From NCBI GenBank assembly GCA_050951405.1, contig JBMNIZ010000014.1, forward strand, positions 1 to 64,000: DNA of 64,000 nucleotides, read 5' to 3'. The notes below the pieces were generated by a model. It saw nothing but the letters and a program-made list of their open reading frames with translations. It searched no databases and was not told where the DNA came from. Shown piece after piece: positions 34,373 to 45,996 of this stretch. The position numbers were made by a program, and so were the translations under genes. Each line of letters begins with the position of its first letter. Within the stretch, counting starts at the first letter, position 1. The DNA is from JBMNIZ01 sp050951405 (lineage in GTDB: Bacteria; Bacillota; DULZ01).

Positions 34373-36529
34373 ATGAATACTAATGTGGTCATGCGTAAAA
34401 GGATCGCCAGAGCTGTTTTTATTAATGGCTGGTGTTCTTTTTTTCCTCTGCCTCAGATTAGGCTGGATTCAATTTGTGAAAGGGGACTGGCTCCAGGAGA
34501 AATCTCTGGATAATCGGCTGCGGGAAGTAAAGGTTGAAGCCAAGAGGGGAGTTATATACGATCGCAATGGAAAAGAACTGGCCATCAGTATCAGTACTGA
34601 TTCTGTTGGCGCCTTTCCAGCGGAAGTGAAGCGGGGGGGCCAGGCAGAGGCCACAGCCCGTCAACTGGCAGAAATTTTGGAAATGGACGCAGAAAAAATT
34701 TTAGCACAAATTACCTCTAACAATTCTTTTGTTTGGATCAAAAGAAAGATCGGCTTTGAGCAGGGGCCCACAGATCAAGGAACTGGATCTGCCGGGGATT
34801 GAAGTATTTGAAGAAAGCCAGCGTTACTATCCCTCATGACCTGCTGGCCTCCCATGTTTTGGGGTTTGCCGGTATTGACAACCAGGGGCTGGAAGGGCTG
34901 GAGAAAAAATATGATCAGGTCTTGCGAGGACAGGCCGGGAGGATTATCATTGAATTTGACGGTGTGGGCAAAGAGATACCCCAGGCGGTTCACCAGTACC
35001 TGCCACCTACCGATGGACACAGCCTGGTTTTGACCCTGGACGAAACCATCCAATACTCTGGTGGAAAGAGAACTGGATTTGCTCATGGAGGGACCTTCCC
35101 AACCCCAAAAGCGCCAGCATTATCGTCATGGATCCGAAGACGGGAGATATCCTGGGAATGGCCTCCCGCCCTACTTTCAACCCAAACAATTTTGCTTCGT
35201 ATCCCCAAGAGCAGCTGGCGAAACATTGCCGTCTCCAATACTTATGAGCCGGGCTCCACTTTCAAAATTGTCACCGCTGCCGCGGCTTTGGAGGAAAAAG
35301 TGGTCAGTTCCGCAAGACCGCTTTTATGATCCCGGCTATATCAAAATCGGCAAAGAAACCATTAAGTGCTGGCGTACCGGCAGACCCCACGGCAGTCAGA
35401 CCTTTACCGAAGGGGTGGAGAATTCCTGCAACCCGGTTTTTGTGGAAGTGGGCTTGCGGCTGGAAGAAAAGGAAAAAAATCTTTTTTATAAATACATCAG
35501 AGCTTTTGGTTTTGGCGAGCCCACGGGCATAGACCTGTTCGGTGAGGCCAGAGGGATCCTGATTCCTGAGGACAAGATAAAATTGATCAATATCGGGACT
35601 ATTTCCATCGGCCAGGGCATCGCTGTTACACGCCCTCGCAGTTGACTACGGCAGCTGGCAGCGGTGGCCAACGGGGGATACTTGCTCCAGCCCCGCCTGG
35701 TGAAAGAAATCCGGGACAGTGAAGGCAGGCCTCGATGGAAGAAATGGAACCCCGGTACGCTGAGACAGGTTATTTCCCGGGAAACGGCCAGGGAACTGGC
35801 CTTGATCCTGGAGGGCGTGGTCAGCAAGGGAACCGGCCGGAATGCATACATACCGGGTTTTCGGGTTGGCGGTAAGACAGGGACCGCCCAAAAGGCCGGG
35901 AAAGGCGGTTACCAGCCGGGTAAATATGTGGCCTCTTTTGTCGGGTTGGCCCCGGTCAATGACCCCCGCTTGGTTGCCCTGGTTGTTATCGATGAGCCTC
36001 AAGGGGTGTATTATGGAGGGACAATTGGCAGCACCCAGTTTTCCGGCGAGTCATGGAAGACAGCCTCCACTATCTGGGAGTGGCACCCCAGTACAGCTCC
36101 ACCGAAGAAGAAAAGCTGGAAGAAAAGGGGAAGAAACAGGTTGCCGTGCCTGATGTGATCAACTTGCCTCCGGAACAAGCACGGGCGGCGCTGGAGTTCC
36201 TGGGGCTCAGACCCGTTATCCAAGGGCAGGGCCCTGTGGTGATTGATCAAACTCCGAAGGGTTTGGCCAGGGTAGAGGCCAATTCCAAAGTAATTCTCCG
36301 GTTGGGGCATCCGGAGCAAAAATCCCCGGAAGTTACGGTGCCGGATTTGACCGGTTACAGGATTTTTGAGGCGGCTAGGGTTCTGGAAGCTTTTGGTTTG
36401 GTGATCAAGCCCGAGGGCAACGGCATTGCCCTGGAGCAGGAACCGGTTCCAGGCAGTTTGGTCCTGCCGGGCACTTCAGTCCAAGTTAAGTTCGGTGAAG
36501 AAGAAAGCAAACCGGTTCTAGGTCCTTAG
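34373..36529 (+). pseudogene. spoVD: SpoVD/FtsI-type penicillin-binding protein, many frameshifts
   Basis: This class B transpeptidase crosslinks peptidoglycan; homologues act in septation or in spore cortex synthesis. Pieces in all three frames assemble into one protein: a membrane anchor (LLMAGVLFFLCLRLGWIQF), dimerisation domain (RGVIYDRNGKELAISIS), and the transpeptidase with PGSTFKIVTAAAAL (SxxK), GVENSCNPVF (SxN) and GGKTGTAQKAG (KTG). Two C-terminal PASTA domains follow (VAVPDVINLPPEQARAALEF and VTVPDLTGYRIFEAARVLEA). At least eight shifts occur. PASTA domains and the neighbour spoVE favour SpoVD, but a vegetative FtsI role cannot be excluded. Confidence 0.8.
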
Positions 36530-36540
36530 TCCATGACCCG

Positions 36541-36575
36541 GAAGGGCAGGAAGATACTTTGGCCCTTCTGGGTTT
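36541..36575 (+). terminator. Weak terminator candidate after spoVD
   Basis: The stem gaagggc with gcccttc has a 14-nt loop and is followed by tgggttttt. It may be only partial, since murE downstream has no clear promoter. Confidence 0.4.
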
Positions 36576-36710
36576 TTGTCGCAGCCGGGAAGAGTGGGGC
36601 CGAGTTTTGGCGGATAATTTGCCATAAAAAGGAAACAATAGAGTGGAGAGCAAATACAATGATCTCGAGAAGATCTTTATAGTTTCCACCCAGCATGGAG
36701 GGCAGGAATA

Positions 36711-38194
36711 TTGAAACTGCTGAGCGAACTAATAGCAGGACTTGAAGGGAAAGAGCTTTATAACGAAATAAGCCGATCCTCCACATCCGGGCCATTAGCA
36801 TATGATTCCCGGCAGGTAATCCCGGGCAGTCTCTTTGTCTGCATCCGGGGCTTTACGGACCGACGGGCATTTCTTTACGTCCGGGAGGCCCTGGCCAGAG
36901 GGGCGCTGGCAGTAGTCTCTGAGCGCCTCCTGGCCACTGCCGGCGGGTATTCCCGGGGTATCTGGTGCCTGATACCCGTTTGGCACTGGCCCAAATGGGG
37001 GCCGCTTTTCACGGCTATCCAGGGCGCCGGTTAAGGGTGATTGGTATTACCGGGACCAACGGCAAGACCTCCACCACCCATTTATTAGAAGCTATTTTAT
37101 CTGGTTGGGGGAAAAAAACCGGTCTTTTAGGTACTATTACTAACCGGCTGGGAGGAAGGAAACTGCCTTCTTCCCTGACCACCCCGGAGTCTCTGGATCT
37201 ACAGGGTTTCCTGGCAGAAATGGTCCGTAAAGAATGTAGCTATATGGTCATGGAAGTGTCTTCCCATGCTCTCAGTTTACTCAGAGTCCAGGAAACAGAA
37301 TTCGATATTGGTGTGTTCACTAATTTGACCAGGGATCATCTGGATTTTCACCGGGACTTTGAAGATTACCGGGAGGCAAAGGGCATCCTTTTTAAGCAAC
37401 TGGGCCTGGGAGAAAAAAAGTCTCCGAAATATGCCGTGATGAATGGGGATGACCCTCACTGTAATTATTACCGGCAGATTACCCGGGTACCGGTATACAC
37501 CTACGGTATCAAAAAGAAGAGCGATTTTCAGGCTGAGGAAGTGAGGATTACCCCGAAAAGTGCTTCTTTTAATTTAGAGAAGTTTTCCGAAAGGATCTAC
37601 TTGCGTGTGACGGGGCTTTTCAGTGTGTATAATGCCCTGGCAGCCATTGCTGTGGCAGTAAGGGAAGGGGTGCCTCCCGAGATCATTGCCGGTGCCTTGA
37701 GGGATTTCCCCGGGGTGCCGGGAAGGTTTGAGCTGGTAGAGGAAGGACAGGATTTTACCGTGGTAGTGGATTATGCTCATACTCCAGATGGGCTGGAAAA
37801 TGTCTTGAAAACAGCCAGGGAAGTAAGCCGGGGTAAGGTGATCACTGTTTTTGGTTGTGGTGGCGATCGGGATCGAAGTAAACGCCCCTTGATGGGTGAA
37901 GTGGTGGGTAAATACAGTGACTTTTCCATCGTTACTTCAGACAATCCCAGGACGGAAGATCCCTCTTCCATCATGGCTAATATTCTTCCCGGTATTGAGA
38001 AAACCGGTCAGGGAAAGTATCTGGCGGTTACAGATCGGCGTCAAGCCATTCAGGAGGCCCTGGCCAGGGCCGGGGCGGGAGATTTGGTGTTGATTGCAGG
38101 AAAGGGCCACGAGACCTATCAGGTGATTGGAGAGGAAACCTATCCTTTTGATGACCGGGAAGTGGCCAGGGAATTATTGCGAGGAGAAAGTTAA
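36711..38194 (+). CDS. murE: UDP-MurNAc-tripeptide synthetase MurE (one frameshift)
   Basis: MurE adds the third amino acid to UDP-MurNAc-L-Ala-D-Glu. The TTG start at 36711 gives KLLSELIAGLEGKELYNEIS and LAYDSRQVIPGSLFVCIRG; near 36960 the frame slips into the main one. This has the ATP loop VIGITGTNGKTSTTHLLEA, the carbamylated-Lys region, and DFTVVVDYAHTPDGLENVL. The specificity motif DNPR (TSDNPRTEDP) indicates meso-diaminopimelate rather than lysine. ATG of murF follows the stop directly. Confidence 0.9.
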
Positions 38195-39600
38195 ATGGAT
38201 TTGCGAGAAGTTTCTCAAGCTATTAAAGCCACTGTTCTTACCGGAAGATTGGACCGGCAGGTATCCGGTATTTCCATTGATAGCCGTACTTTACGTCCGG
38301 GGGAGCTGTTTTTTGCCTTGCCGGGGGAAAGGGTGGATGGGCACCGGTATGTGAAACAGGCCCTGGCTCAAGGTGGGGCTGGTGCCGTGGTTTCCCAATT
38401 GGACGATTCCGGGGAAGAAGGCTGTCCCTGGGCCGGAACACTGTTACAGGTACCGGATACCCTTAGGGCCCTCCAGCAACTGGCCTGTTACTGGAGGGAT
38501 AAGTGCGGGGTACCGGTCATTGGAGTAACAGGCAGCAACGGCAAGACCACCACCAAGGACCTGATTTTTTCCGTTCTACAGGAAAGATTGCCTGTTTTGA
38601 AGACCGAGGGGAACTTGAATACTGAAATCGGCCTTCCTCTCACTTTATTGCGATTGAAAGGCTGGCACCAGGCCGCAGTCCTGGAAATGGCCATGCGAGG
38701 TCCGGGTCAAATAGGTTTTTTGTGCCAGATGGCCAGACCTGTGGTAGGGGTGATTACCAATATCGGCACAGCCCACTTTGAATTGCTTGGCTCCCGGGAG
38801 AATATTGCCAGGGCCAAGGGAGAGTTGCTGGAGGCATTGCCAGAGGGTGGGCTGGCGGTGTTGAACCGGGAGGACTCTGGGAGCCTTTTTTTGGGGGAAA
38901 AACTCCAGGAGAAAGGGACGGTTCAGGTATTATACTATGGTTTTGGCGCTGATGCGGATCTCCGGGCGGAAAATCTGAAGAAGAGCCTGGAGGGAGTGGA
39001 GTTCATATTGGACTACCGGGGTCAGAAGCAGGAAGTCCATCTACCCTTACCCGGTGAACATAATGTCCTCAATTCTCTGGCAGCAGCCGCAGTAGGCTGT
39101 CACCTGGGGATGACCTTACCGGAAATAGCCGGAGGCCTGTCCAGGGCGATTATCAGTGAGAAAAGGCTGGAAAAAAGAAGGGGCATAGGTGGCAGCATTA
39201 TTATCAATGATACTTATAATGCCAACCCGGCCTCGGTGAAAGCCTCCCTGGGGGTTTTGTCGGTAGCCTCCGGCAGGAGGATTGCAGTTCTGGGGGATAT
39301 GCGGGAATTGGGATCGTTAACGGAAGAAGGACACCGGGAGATAGGAAGATATATTGTCGAGAAAGGCATTGATTATTTACTAACGGTGGGAGAATTGGCC
39401 CGCTGGATCGGGGAAGAGGCCCGGAGCGGGGCATGGATCCAACAAGGGTTTATTCAGTAATGACCAATCAGGAGGCCGGGGAAAAGCTGAGGTTTTTGCT
39501 GGGAGAAGGAGATGTGGTTTTGCTCAAGGGCTCCAGGACCATGGCTCTGGAAGAAGTGGCCGAGAGTCTTTGGGAGAGGGAGAGAGGTGAAGCCCCATGA
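38195..39600 (+). CDS. murF: UDP-MurNAc-tripeptide:D-Ala-D-Ala ligase MurF (one frameshift)
   Basis: MurF adds D-Ala-D-Ala to complete the cytoplasmic precursor. It has the N-terminal domain (ISIDSRTLRPGELFFALPGE), ATP loop (VIGVTGSNGKTTTKDLIFSV), and IINDTYNANPASVKASL. A one-base shift near 39440 stops the main frame at 39460; the continuing frame gives EAGEKLRFLLGEGDVVLLKG, SRTMALEEVAESL and TGA at 39598, which restores the usual MurF C-terminus. The stop overlaps the mraY start (ATGA). Confidence 0.9.
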
Positions 39601-40545
39601 AAGTTGGGTTAACGGCTTTTCTGGTGGCTGCCCTGGTCGCATTCCTTTTGGGTCCTGTGATCATTCCTTTATTAAGGATTTTGCGATTTGGCCAGAGAGT
39701 GAGGACTGATGGACCCAGAGCTCATTTGAGCAAAGCAGGCACTCCCAACAATGGGAGGCCTCATGTTTCTCTTGGCTATTACCATTGCTATTTTGCTGGA
39801 CGGACCGGTTCCACTGGAAGTTTACCTGGCTTTGGCTGTCACTATGGCTTACGGGCTGGTGGGCTTTGCTGACGACTTTATCAAGGTGGCACTGGGTCGT
39901 TCTTTAGGACTGAAGGCTCGTTATAAGCTCATAGCGCAAATTGGGTTGGGTTTGATTATGGGTATTTTTGCCATCAAGATGGCCGGCAGGGGTACTCTGG
40001 TGCCTTTGTTTTTCAGTGATCAAAGTCTAGAAATGGGCAGTTTTTACCCTTTTTTTGCTGTTCTGGTTTTGGTCTGTACCACCAATGCGGTCAATCTCAC
40101 TGACGGATTGGATGGGCTGGCCGCCGGTACCACCTTGATTGCAGCAGCTGCTTATTTCTTTATTGCCCTGTGGCAGGACCAGACTGGCCTGGCCATTTTT
40201 GCGGCGGCCATAGCAGGCGGTTGTCTGGGTTTCTTGTTTCATAATCGCTACCCGGCCAGGGTTTTTATGGGGGATACCGGTTCCCTGGCCCTGGGAGGGG
40301 CTCTGGGCAGTCTGGCAATTCTAACCAGGACGGAACTGCTTCTACCTCTAATCGGGGGTGTGTTTGTGATAGAAGCACTATCGGTTATTATCCAGGTTCT
40401 TCATTTCCGTTACCGGGGCAGGCGTATTTTTCGGATGAGTCCCTTACATCACCATTTTGAACTGGTTGGTTGGCCCGAGAAAAAAGTGGTGAGAGTCTTC
40501 TGGTTGTGGGGTCTGGGTTTTGCCTTTGGGGGCTTTTTGGGCTGA
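39597..40545 (+). CDS. mraY: Phospho-MurNAc-pentapeptide transferase MraY (one frameshift)
   Basis: MraY makes lipid I by moving phospho-MurNAc-pentapeptide to undecaprenyl phosphate in the membrane. ATG 39597 gives KVGLTAFLVAALVAFLLGPV and RTDGPRAHLSKAGTP; one extra A near 39750 shifts the frame, and the next frame continues MGGLMFLLAI. Catalytic motifs FADDFIKV, NAVNLTDGLDGLAAG and MSPLHHHFELVGWPEKKVV are intact. About ten membrane helices are visible. Confidence 0.9.
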
Positions 40546-40573
40546 TAATGCTGGGCTAAAGGAGTGGTAGACC

Positions 40574-41928
40574 TTGGAGGTACGGGATCAAAGAATTCTG
40601 GTTATAGGTATGGGTAAAAGCGGGGTGGCGGCGGCGAAAGTCCTTTCTTCTTTGGGAGGGGAGGTCACCTCTGGCTGATGTCAAGCCCAGGGAAGAATTG
40701 GAGTATGCCTGGCAGCAATTGGAAGGATGGCCCGTAAGAATGAATGCCGGTGGCTACCCGCCAGTCAGGGAGTATGACCTGTTAGTGACCAGTCCCGGGG
40801 TACCTGTATGGTCGGAACCGTTGCAAGAGGCTGTGTCTCAGAACATACCGGTATACAGTGAAATGGAAATTGCCTGCCGTTTTGCGGGGATCCCATAGTG
40901 GCCGTAACAGGAACCAATGGAAAGACCACAACCACTGCTCTGATCGGCCAGATGTTTAGGGATGCGGGGATTCCTGTTGCTGTAACGGGAAATATCGGTA
41001 TCCCCTTAATACAGGAAGTGATCCAGGGAGCAGGACGGATATTTGTGGTAGAGGTGAGCAGTTTCCAACTGGAATGGGTGGAAGCCTTTCACCCCAAGGT
41101 AGCTATTATTACCAACTTGACTCCAGATCACCTGGAAAGACATGGTTCCATGGAAAATTACCTGTCCGTCAAGGCTAGAATTTTTGCCAGGCAGACCTTA
41201 AAAGATTATACGGTACTTAATTACGATGATCCGGCTCTTAAAGAGCTGGGTTCTACTTCCCCTGGACAAGTTATTTTTTTTAGCCGGCAGCATAAGCTAG
41301 AAAAAGGCGTGTCAGTTATCGATGGAAAGATATGTATAGCTGGTGCGGGAAACTTTGAAGAGCTTTGTTCAGTGGAAGAAGTATCCTTGCCTGGTGCCCA
41401 TAATCTGGAAAATGCATTGGCGGCAGTGGCGGCCGGCTGGGCAATGGGGTTGACCGGAAGGACCATGGCTCATTCCTTGCGCAATTTTCCTGGTGTTCCC
41501 CATCGATTGGAGAGAGTAGCCATTATTGATGGGGTACAATACATCAATGATTCCAAAGGCACCAATCCTGACGCCGCCATCAAGGCTATGGAAGCTTTCA
41601 GTTCGCCTCTCATCCTCATTGCCGGAGGCAGCAGGAAAGGCAGCGATTTCTCCTTATTTGCCCAAAAAGTGAAGGAAAGAGTGAAAGAATTGATACTGGT
41701 GGGGGAGACCGCCCAGGAGATTTTGCAGGCGGTTACCGAGCTGGGTTATACTTCCACCCATTTAGTTCAGAGCCTGAGAGAGGCCGTTTTCCTGGCCTAT
41801 CGGTTAGCTGAACCCGGAGATCTGGTGATGTTGTCTCCGGCCTGTGCCAGTTTTGATTTTTTCCGGAATTTTGAGCACCGGGGGAAGTATTCAAGTCCCT
41901 GGTCCATGAACTGGCCCAGCGGAAATAA
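40574..41928 (+). CDS. murD: UDP-MurNAc-L-Ala:D-Glu ligase MurD (three frameshifts)
   Basis: MurD adds D-glutamate. The TTG start at 40574 after AGGAGTGG gives RILVIGMGKSGVAAAKVLSS. Shifts near 40670 and 40895 separate this from LLVTSPGVPVWSEPLQEAVS and from the main part (VAVTGTNGKTTTTALIGQMF, LTPDHLERHGSMENYL, YINDSKGTNPDAAIKAMEAF, MLSPACASFDFFRNFEHRG). A last shift near 41882 restores VFKSLVHELAQRK with TAA at 41926; as sequenced the frame runs on to 41950. Confidence 0.88.
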
Positions 41929-42163
41929 ACAGCCGTTGCTGTTTGGATGAGTGGGGTTTCCCCCGAAAGGCTGATATTTATATCGAAGGCTCGTATTCAG
42001 GACTCCCACCCAATCGGGAGATAAAAGACCAGACCAAAGGAATTCCATTGGCGCTGCCGGGCGTCCCACTTCCGCGTATTTAGCTTCCGTACTGCTTACT
42101 TGCCGGCTGCAGCGGGATCGACCGGCGGGGAGAAGACTTACCGTCGGGGGAGGAGAAGAAAGC

Positions 42164-43258
42164 ATGCGATTGAAGAAAAAGTCTCCCGATTTTCTTTTAT
42201 TTGCTATTGTATTGGTGTTATTAACCATCGGGATTATTATGGTCTTCAGTTCCAGCGCTGTATCTGCAGCCCAGGAATTCGGCGATCCCTATTATTATTT
42301 AAAACGACAGCTGATGTGGGCTTTTTTGGGTTCTCTGGCCATGATTTTCGTCATGGAGATAGACTATTTTCGTTATGCCAAATACATAGAATTGTTCCTG
42401 ATCGGTTCCTTTATCCTGCTGGGCTTGGTGTTAGTGGCGGGGATTTCCAGCCATGGTTCCAGCCGCTGGTTGGGGGTCGGCTTTCTCAGGATTCAACCCT
42501 CTGAGGTGATGAAGCTGGCCATGGTCTTGTTTTTAAGCAAGAGCATGAGCCGTCATCCGGAAAGAATCCAATCTTTTTCAGGTTTTATTCCCTATCTGCT
42601 TGTTTTGGGCTTGGCCTGCGGTTTGATTTTATACCAGCCCGACCTGGGAAGTGCCGTTGTTCTGGCCGGCACCACTTATCTTCTTTTTGCCGCCGGCGGA
42701 GCCAGAATCAGCCATTTGTTTTTCCTGGCCCTGGCAGGAATGGCTTTGATTGCCCTGGCCATCATTATGGCGCCTTACCGGATGAACCGGTTCATGGCTT
42801 TTTTGGATCCCTGGGCTGACCCTTTGGGAGACGGTTTTCAAACCATTCAAGCACTGCTTGCCCTGGGCTCCGGGGGGCTTTTTGGGCTAGGATTGGGCTG
42901 CAGCCGCCAGAAACTATTCTGGCTGCCTGCCAGGCATACGGATTTTATTTATGCTATTATCGGTGAGGAATTGGGCTTTATCGGTGCTTTTTTAGTTTTG
43001 GTATTATTTTTTCTTTTTCTGTGGCGCGGTTATAAAATTGCCATTTCCTCCCCGGATAATTTTGCAGGACTTTTGTCTGTAGGCATTACTACTATGATCG
43101 CTTTTCAGGCGGTTATTAACTTGGGCGTGGTTACCGGTTCTCTGCCTGTAACGGGAATCACTCTGCCCTTTATCAGCTATGGGGGCTCTTCTTTGATTTT
43201 TTCTCTGATTGGCGTAGGCATTTTGCTGAATATCTCCCGTTACGCCAGTTTGAAATGA
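42164..43258 (+). CDS. spoVE: SEDS-family glycosyltransferase SpoVE/FtsW
   Basis: This intact 364-residue membrane protein with about ten helices belongs to the SEDS peptidoglycan polymerases, which work with a class B penicillin-binding protein, here probably the SpoVD product. Motifs include SRWLGVGFLRIQPSEVMKLA, YQPDLGSAVVL, GCSRQKLFWLPARHTDFIYA and LPFISYGGSSLI. GGAGGAG precedes the ATG. It could be vegetative FtsW, spore-specific SpoVE, or serve both roles; no second SEDS gene is in the window. Confidence 0.88.
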   Translation: MRLKKKSPDFLLFAIVLVLLTIGIIMVFSSSAVSAAQEFGDPYYYLKRQLMWAFLGSLAMIFVMEIDYFRYAKYIELFLIGSFILLGLVLVAGISSHGSSRWLGVGFLRIQPSEVMKLAMVLFLSKSMSRHPERIQSFSGFIPYLLVLGLACGLILYQPDLGSAVVLAGTTYLLFAAGGARISHLFFLALAGMALIALAIIMAPYRMNRFMAFLDPWADPLGDGFQTIQALLALGSGGLFGLGLGCSRQKLFWLPARHTDFIYAIIGEELGFIGAFLVLVLFFLFLWRGYKIAISSPDNFAGLLSVGITTMIAFQAVINLGVVTGSLPVTGITLPFISYGGSSLIFSLIGVGILLNISRYASLK

Positions 43259-43279
43259 CGGTGAAAAGAGGTCTTGGCT

Positions 43280-44412
43280 ATGTCTTGGTCCAAAAAAGAA
43301 CTGCATATCGTCATGACAGGTGGAGGTACAGGAGGTCATATTTACCCGGCCTTGTCCATTGCCCGGTCTTTACAAAAGCGCCTGCCTGCTGCCAGAATCC
43401 ATTATGTGGGGACTGAGCAGGGCTTGGAGGCCCAGCTGGTACCCCGGGAAGGATATGATTTTCATTGCATCAGGGCTGCCGGCTTGGAACGGGCCCTATC
43501 CTGGAAAGGGGTGGCGGCTCTTCTTAAAACAGGCCTTGGTTTTTTCCAGGCCGGACTTCTTTTAAAAAGAATTCGCCCTTCTCTGGTCATCGGAACCGGG
43601 GGTTATGTTTGCGGGCCTGTAGTTTTGGCTGCAGCCCGGTTGGGTATTCCCACCATGATTCATGAGCAGAATGCCTTTCCCGGCCTGACCAACCGGCTGC
43701 TGGCCCGGGTAGCCAGCAAAGTCTGTGTTACTTTTGCCGAATCAATAGATCATTTTCCTGCGGGTGTTCAAATCGTCCACACAGGTTTGCCCATCAGGCC
43801 GGAGATTTTAGCCGCTTCCAGGGAAGCGGGCCTGAAAAAGCTGAATTTAGAAGCCAGTGATTTTCATATTTTAGTAGTGGGGGGAAGCCGGGGGCCCAAA
43901 GTCTAAACCGGAGTTTAATTCAGGTTTATAGGCAAATTGGTAGAACGAAAGGACTCCACTGGATTCATGTTACCGGGGAAAAAGGTTATAATGAATATAG
44001 AAAAGAGCTGCTTGAGGCAGGAATAGACCTGAGTGAAAATGGCAATATTACCTTAATACCATATCTGCATGGGATGGAAAATGCCCTGGCAGTATCCGAC
44101 CTGGTGATTGGACGGGCCGGTGCCAGTTTTCTGGCGGAGATTCTGGCCAGAGGCATCCCTTCTATCCTGATTCCTTATCCCTTTGCCGCGGAAAATCACC
44201 AGGAATATAATGCCAGGGCGGTTTCCAACCAAGGCGCCGCGATCATGGTTTTGGAAAAAGATTTAACAGGAGAATTACTGGTCAAGTTGGTCCAAGAATT
44301 GCTTCAGGATCGCGAAAGATTGCGAGCCATGTCTGCCAGGGCTTTGGATCTGGGGAAGCCTGAGGCGCTAGATCAGCTGGTTGGGCTGGCTCTGGACATG
44401 CTGGGACTGTAA
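43280..44412 (+). CDS. murG: UDP-GlcNAc transferase MurG (one frameshift)
   Basis: MurG converts lipid I to lipid II at the inner membrane face. ATG 43280 gives KELHIVMTGGGTGGHIYPAL with the diphosphate-binding glycine loop, then IGTGGYVCGPVVLAA and MIHEQNAFPGLTNRLLA. Near 43895 an indel in a run of G and C ends the first frame (GGSRGPKV); the following frame reads GGSRGAQSLN and continues to VIGRAGASFLAEILARGIPS and IPYPFAAENHQEYNARA. The total matches a normal ~375-residue MurG. Confidence 0.9.
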
Positions 44413-44609
44413 GCCGATAGCTTCTTTTTTGAGGAGCTGATGATGGTCTGAGTTGTTTCCCGGATCCGGTCAGCTGGTGGACAAACATCCGGTAACACTA
44501 TCATCAATGGTGCATAAGATGTTGATATAAATTGATTGGGTTCTGGGGAAAAGCTGTTTGCACCGGATCACAGAAGCTCTTTCTGCCAACTAGAGAGGAG
44601 TTGAAAGCT

Positions 44610-45974
44610 ATGGAGCAGAAAGAATGGACACATTTTATCGGAATTGGCGGCGCCGGTATGAGCGGGTTGGCGAAAGTACTGCTGGAATTGGGATTTCCGG
44701 TAAGCGGAAGCGACCTGAAAGATTCAGCCTCTATACATAAACTGCGGAGTCTGGGTGCCAAAACTTACCTGGGGCATAAAAAGGAGTATTTGCCTTCAGC
44801 CACTCGGAGGGTGGTCATTTCTTCGGCCATTCCGCCCACCAATCCGGAACTGGTCAAGGCCCGGGAACTGGGCCTGCCAGTCATGCTCCGGGCGGAACTA
44901 TTGGCGGAATTGATGCTCCGGCAGAAAGCCATTGCCGTGGCGGGATCCCATGGCAAGACTACTACTGCTTCCATGATTGCCTGGTGCTTGGAAAAAAATA
45001 ACTTGGATCCCACGGTGGTCATCGGAGGGGAATTGAATAATCTGGGTGATAATGCCAAGCTGGGTGGAGGAGAGTATCTGGTGGCGGAGGCTGATGAAAG
45101 TGACGGTTCTTTTCTTAAATTGCATCCTTACATAGCCCTGGTGACCAACATTGAAGATGACCATTTGGACTATTACGGCCGGCAGGAGAGAATAGTGGAT
45201 GCTTTCCGACAATTTCTATCCCTGGTGCCGGCGGAAGGATTCGCCGTCCTGGGAAATGAAGTATTATCGGTATGCCGGGGGAGACTGGATTTAAGATGCG
45301 CGCTATATAGCTATGGTCTGGAAAGCGGTGATTATCAGGCACGGCAGATCAGGTTAAGGGAGGACTGTTCCCAGGCCCAGATCTACTGCCAGGGCAAATG
45401 CCTGGGTCAGATTGAATTACATATACCCGGCAAACATAACATTTACAATGCTTTGGGGGCGGTGGCCCTTTGTCACCGGCTGGGTCTTGAATTTTCTTTT
45501 ATTGCTGAAGCCCTGGCCTCCTTTCAGGGTGCGAAGCGCCGGTTTCAGTTTATCGGTGCGGCAAAAGGGATTAAGATTGTTGATGATTATGCTCACCATC
45601 CTACTGAAATTATGGCTACCCTGAAAGCTGCCCGGCAGTGGAAACCGGGGAGACTGTGGGCAGTGTTTCAACCTCATCGTTTTTCCCGGACGAAACAGCT
45701 CTATGAAGCTTTTGGCCATTCCTTTCAAGAAGCCGATTATGTGATTATCAGTGAAATTTACCCGGCGGGTGAAAGTCCCATTCCCGGAGTGACCGCCCAG
45801 CTGATTGTGGATGCTGTGGCAAAAAACCAGAAACCGGTAGTCTATTTTTCCCGTCAAGAAGATCTGGTTCAATTTCTCCAAAGCCAGTGTTCTTCCGGAG
45901 ATCTGGTCCTTACCCTGGGGGCAGGCGATATCTGGCAGGTGGGTCAGGCACTGCTAAACCAGTTGCGGAACTGA
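44610..45974 (+). CDS. murC: UDP-MurNAc:L-alanine ligase MurC
   Basis: This intact protein of 454 residues adds L-alanine to UDP-MurNAc. Motifs are HFIGIGGAGMSGLAKVLLEL (nucleotide sugar binding), AVAGSHGKTTTASMIAW (ATP loop), YLVAEADESDGSFLKL, DDYAHHPTEIMATLKA and FQPHRFSRTK. ATG 44610 is preferred as it follows GAGAGGAG and begins just before the first motif; the frame is open further upstream to 44532 without a ribosome site. MurB follows 22 bp later. Confidence 0.93.
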   Translation: MEQKEWTHFIGIGGAGMSGLAKVLLELGFPVSGSDLKDSASIHKLRSLGAKTYLGHKKEYLPSATRRVVISSAIPPTNPELVKARELGLPVMLRAELLAELMLRQKAIAVAGSHGKTTTASMIAWCLEKNNLDPTVVIGGELNNLGDNAKLGGGEYLVAEADESDGSFLKLHPYIALVTNIEDDHLDYYGRQERIVDAFRQFLSLVPAEGFAVLGNEVLSVCRGRLDLRCALYSYGLESGDYQARQIRLREDCSQAQIYCQGKCLGQIELHIPGKHNIYNALGAVALCHRLGLEFSFIAEALASFQGAKRRFQFIGAAKGIKIVDDYAHHPTEIMATLKAARQWKPGRLWAVFQPHRFSRTKQLYEAFGHSFQEADYVIISEIYPAGESPIPGVTAQLIVDAVAKNQKPVVYFSRQEDLVQFLQSQCSSGDLVLTLGAGDIWQVGQALLNQLRN

Positions 45975-45996
45975 GGGAATAGGGGGACGTGGGGTC

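Noticed and set aside
30852..36529. Programmed frameshifting or recoding as an explanation for the broken genes
   Set aside because: The breaks are too many, at unrelated sequences, without slippery heptamers or downstream structures, and in genes that are not known to use recoding.
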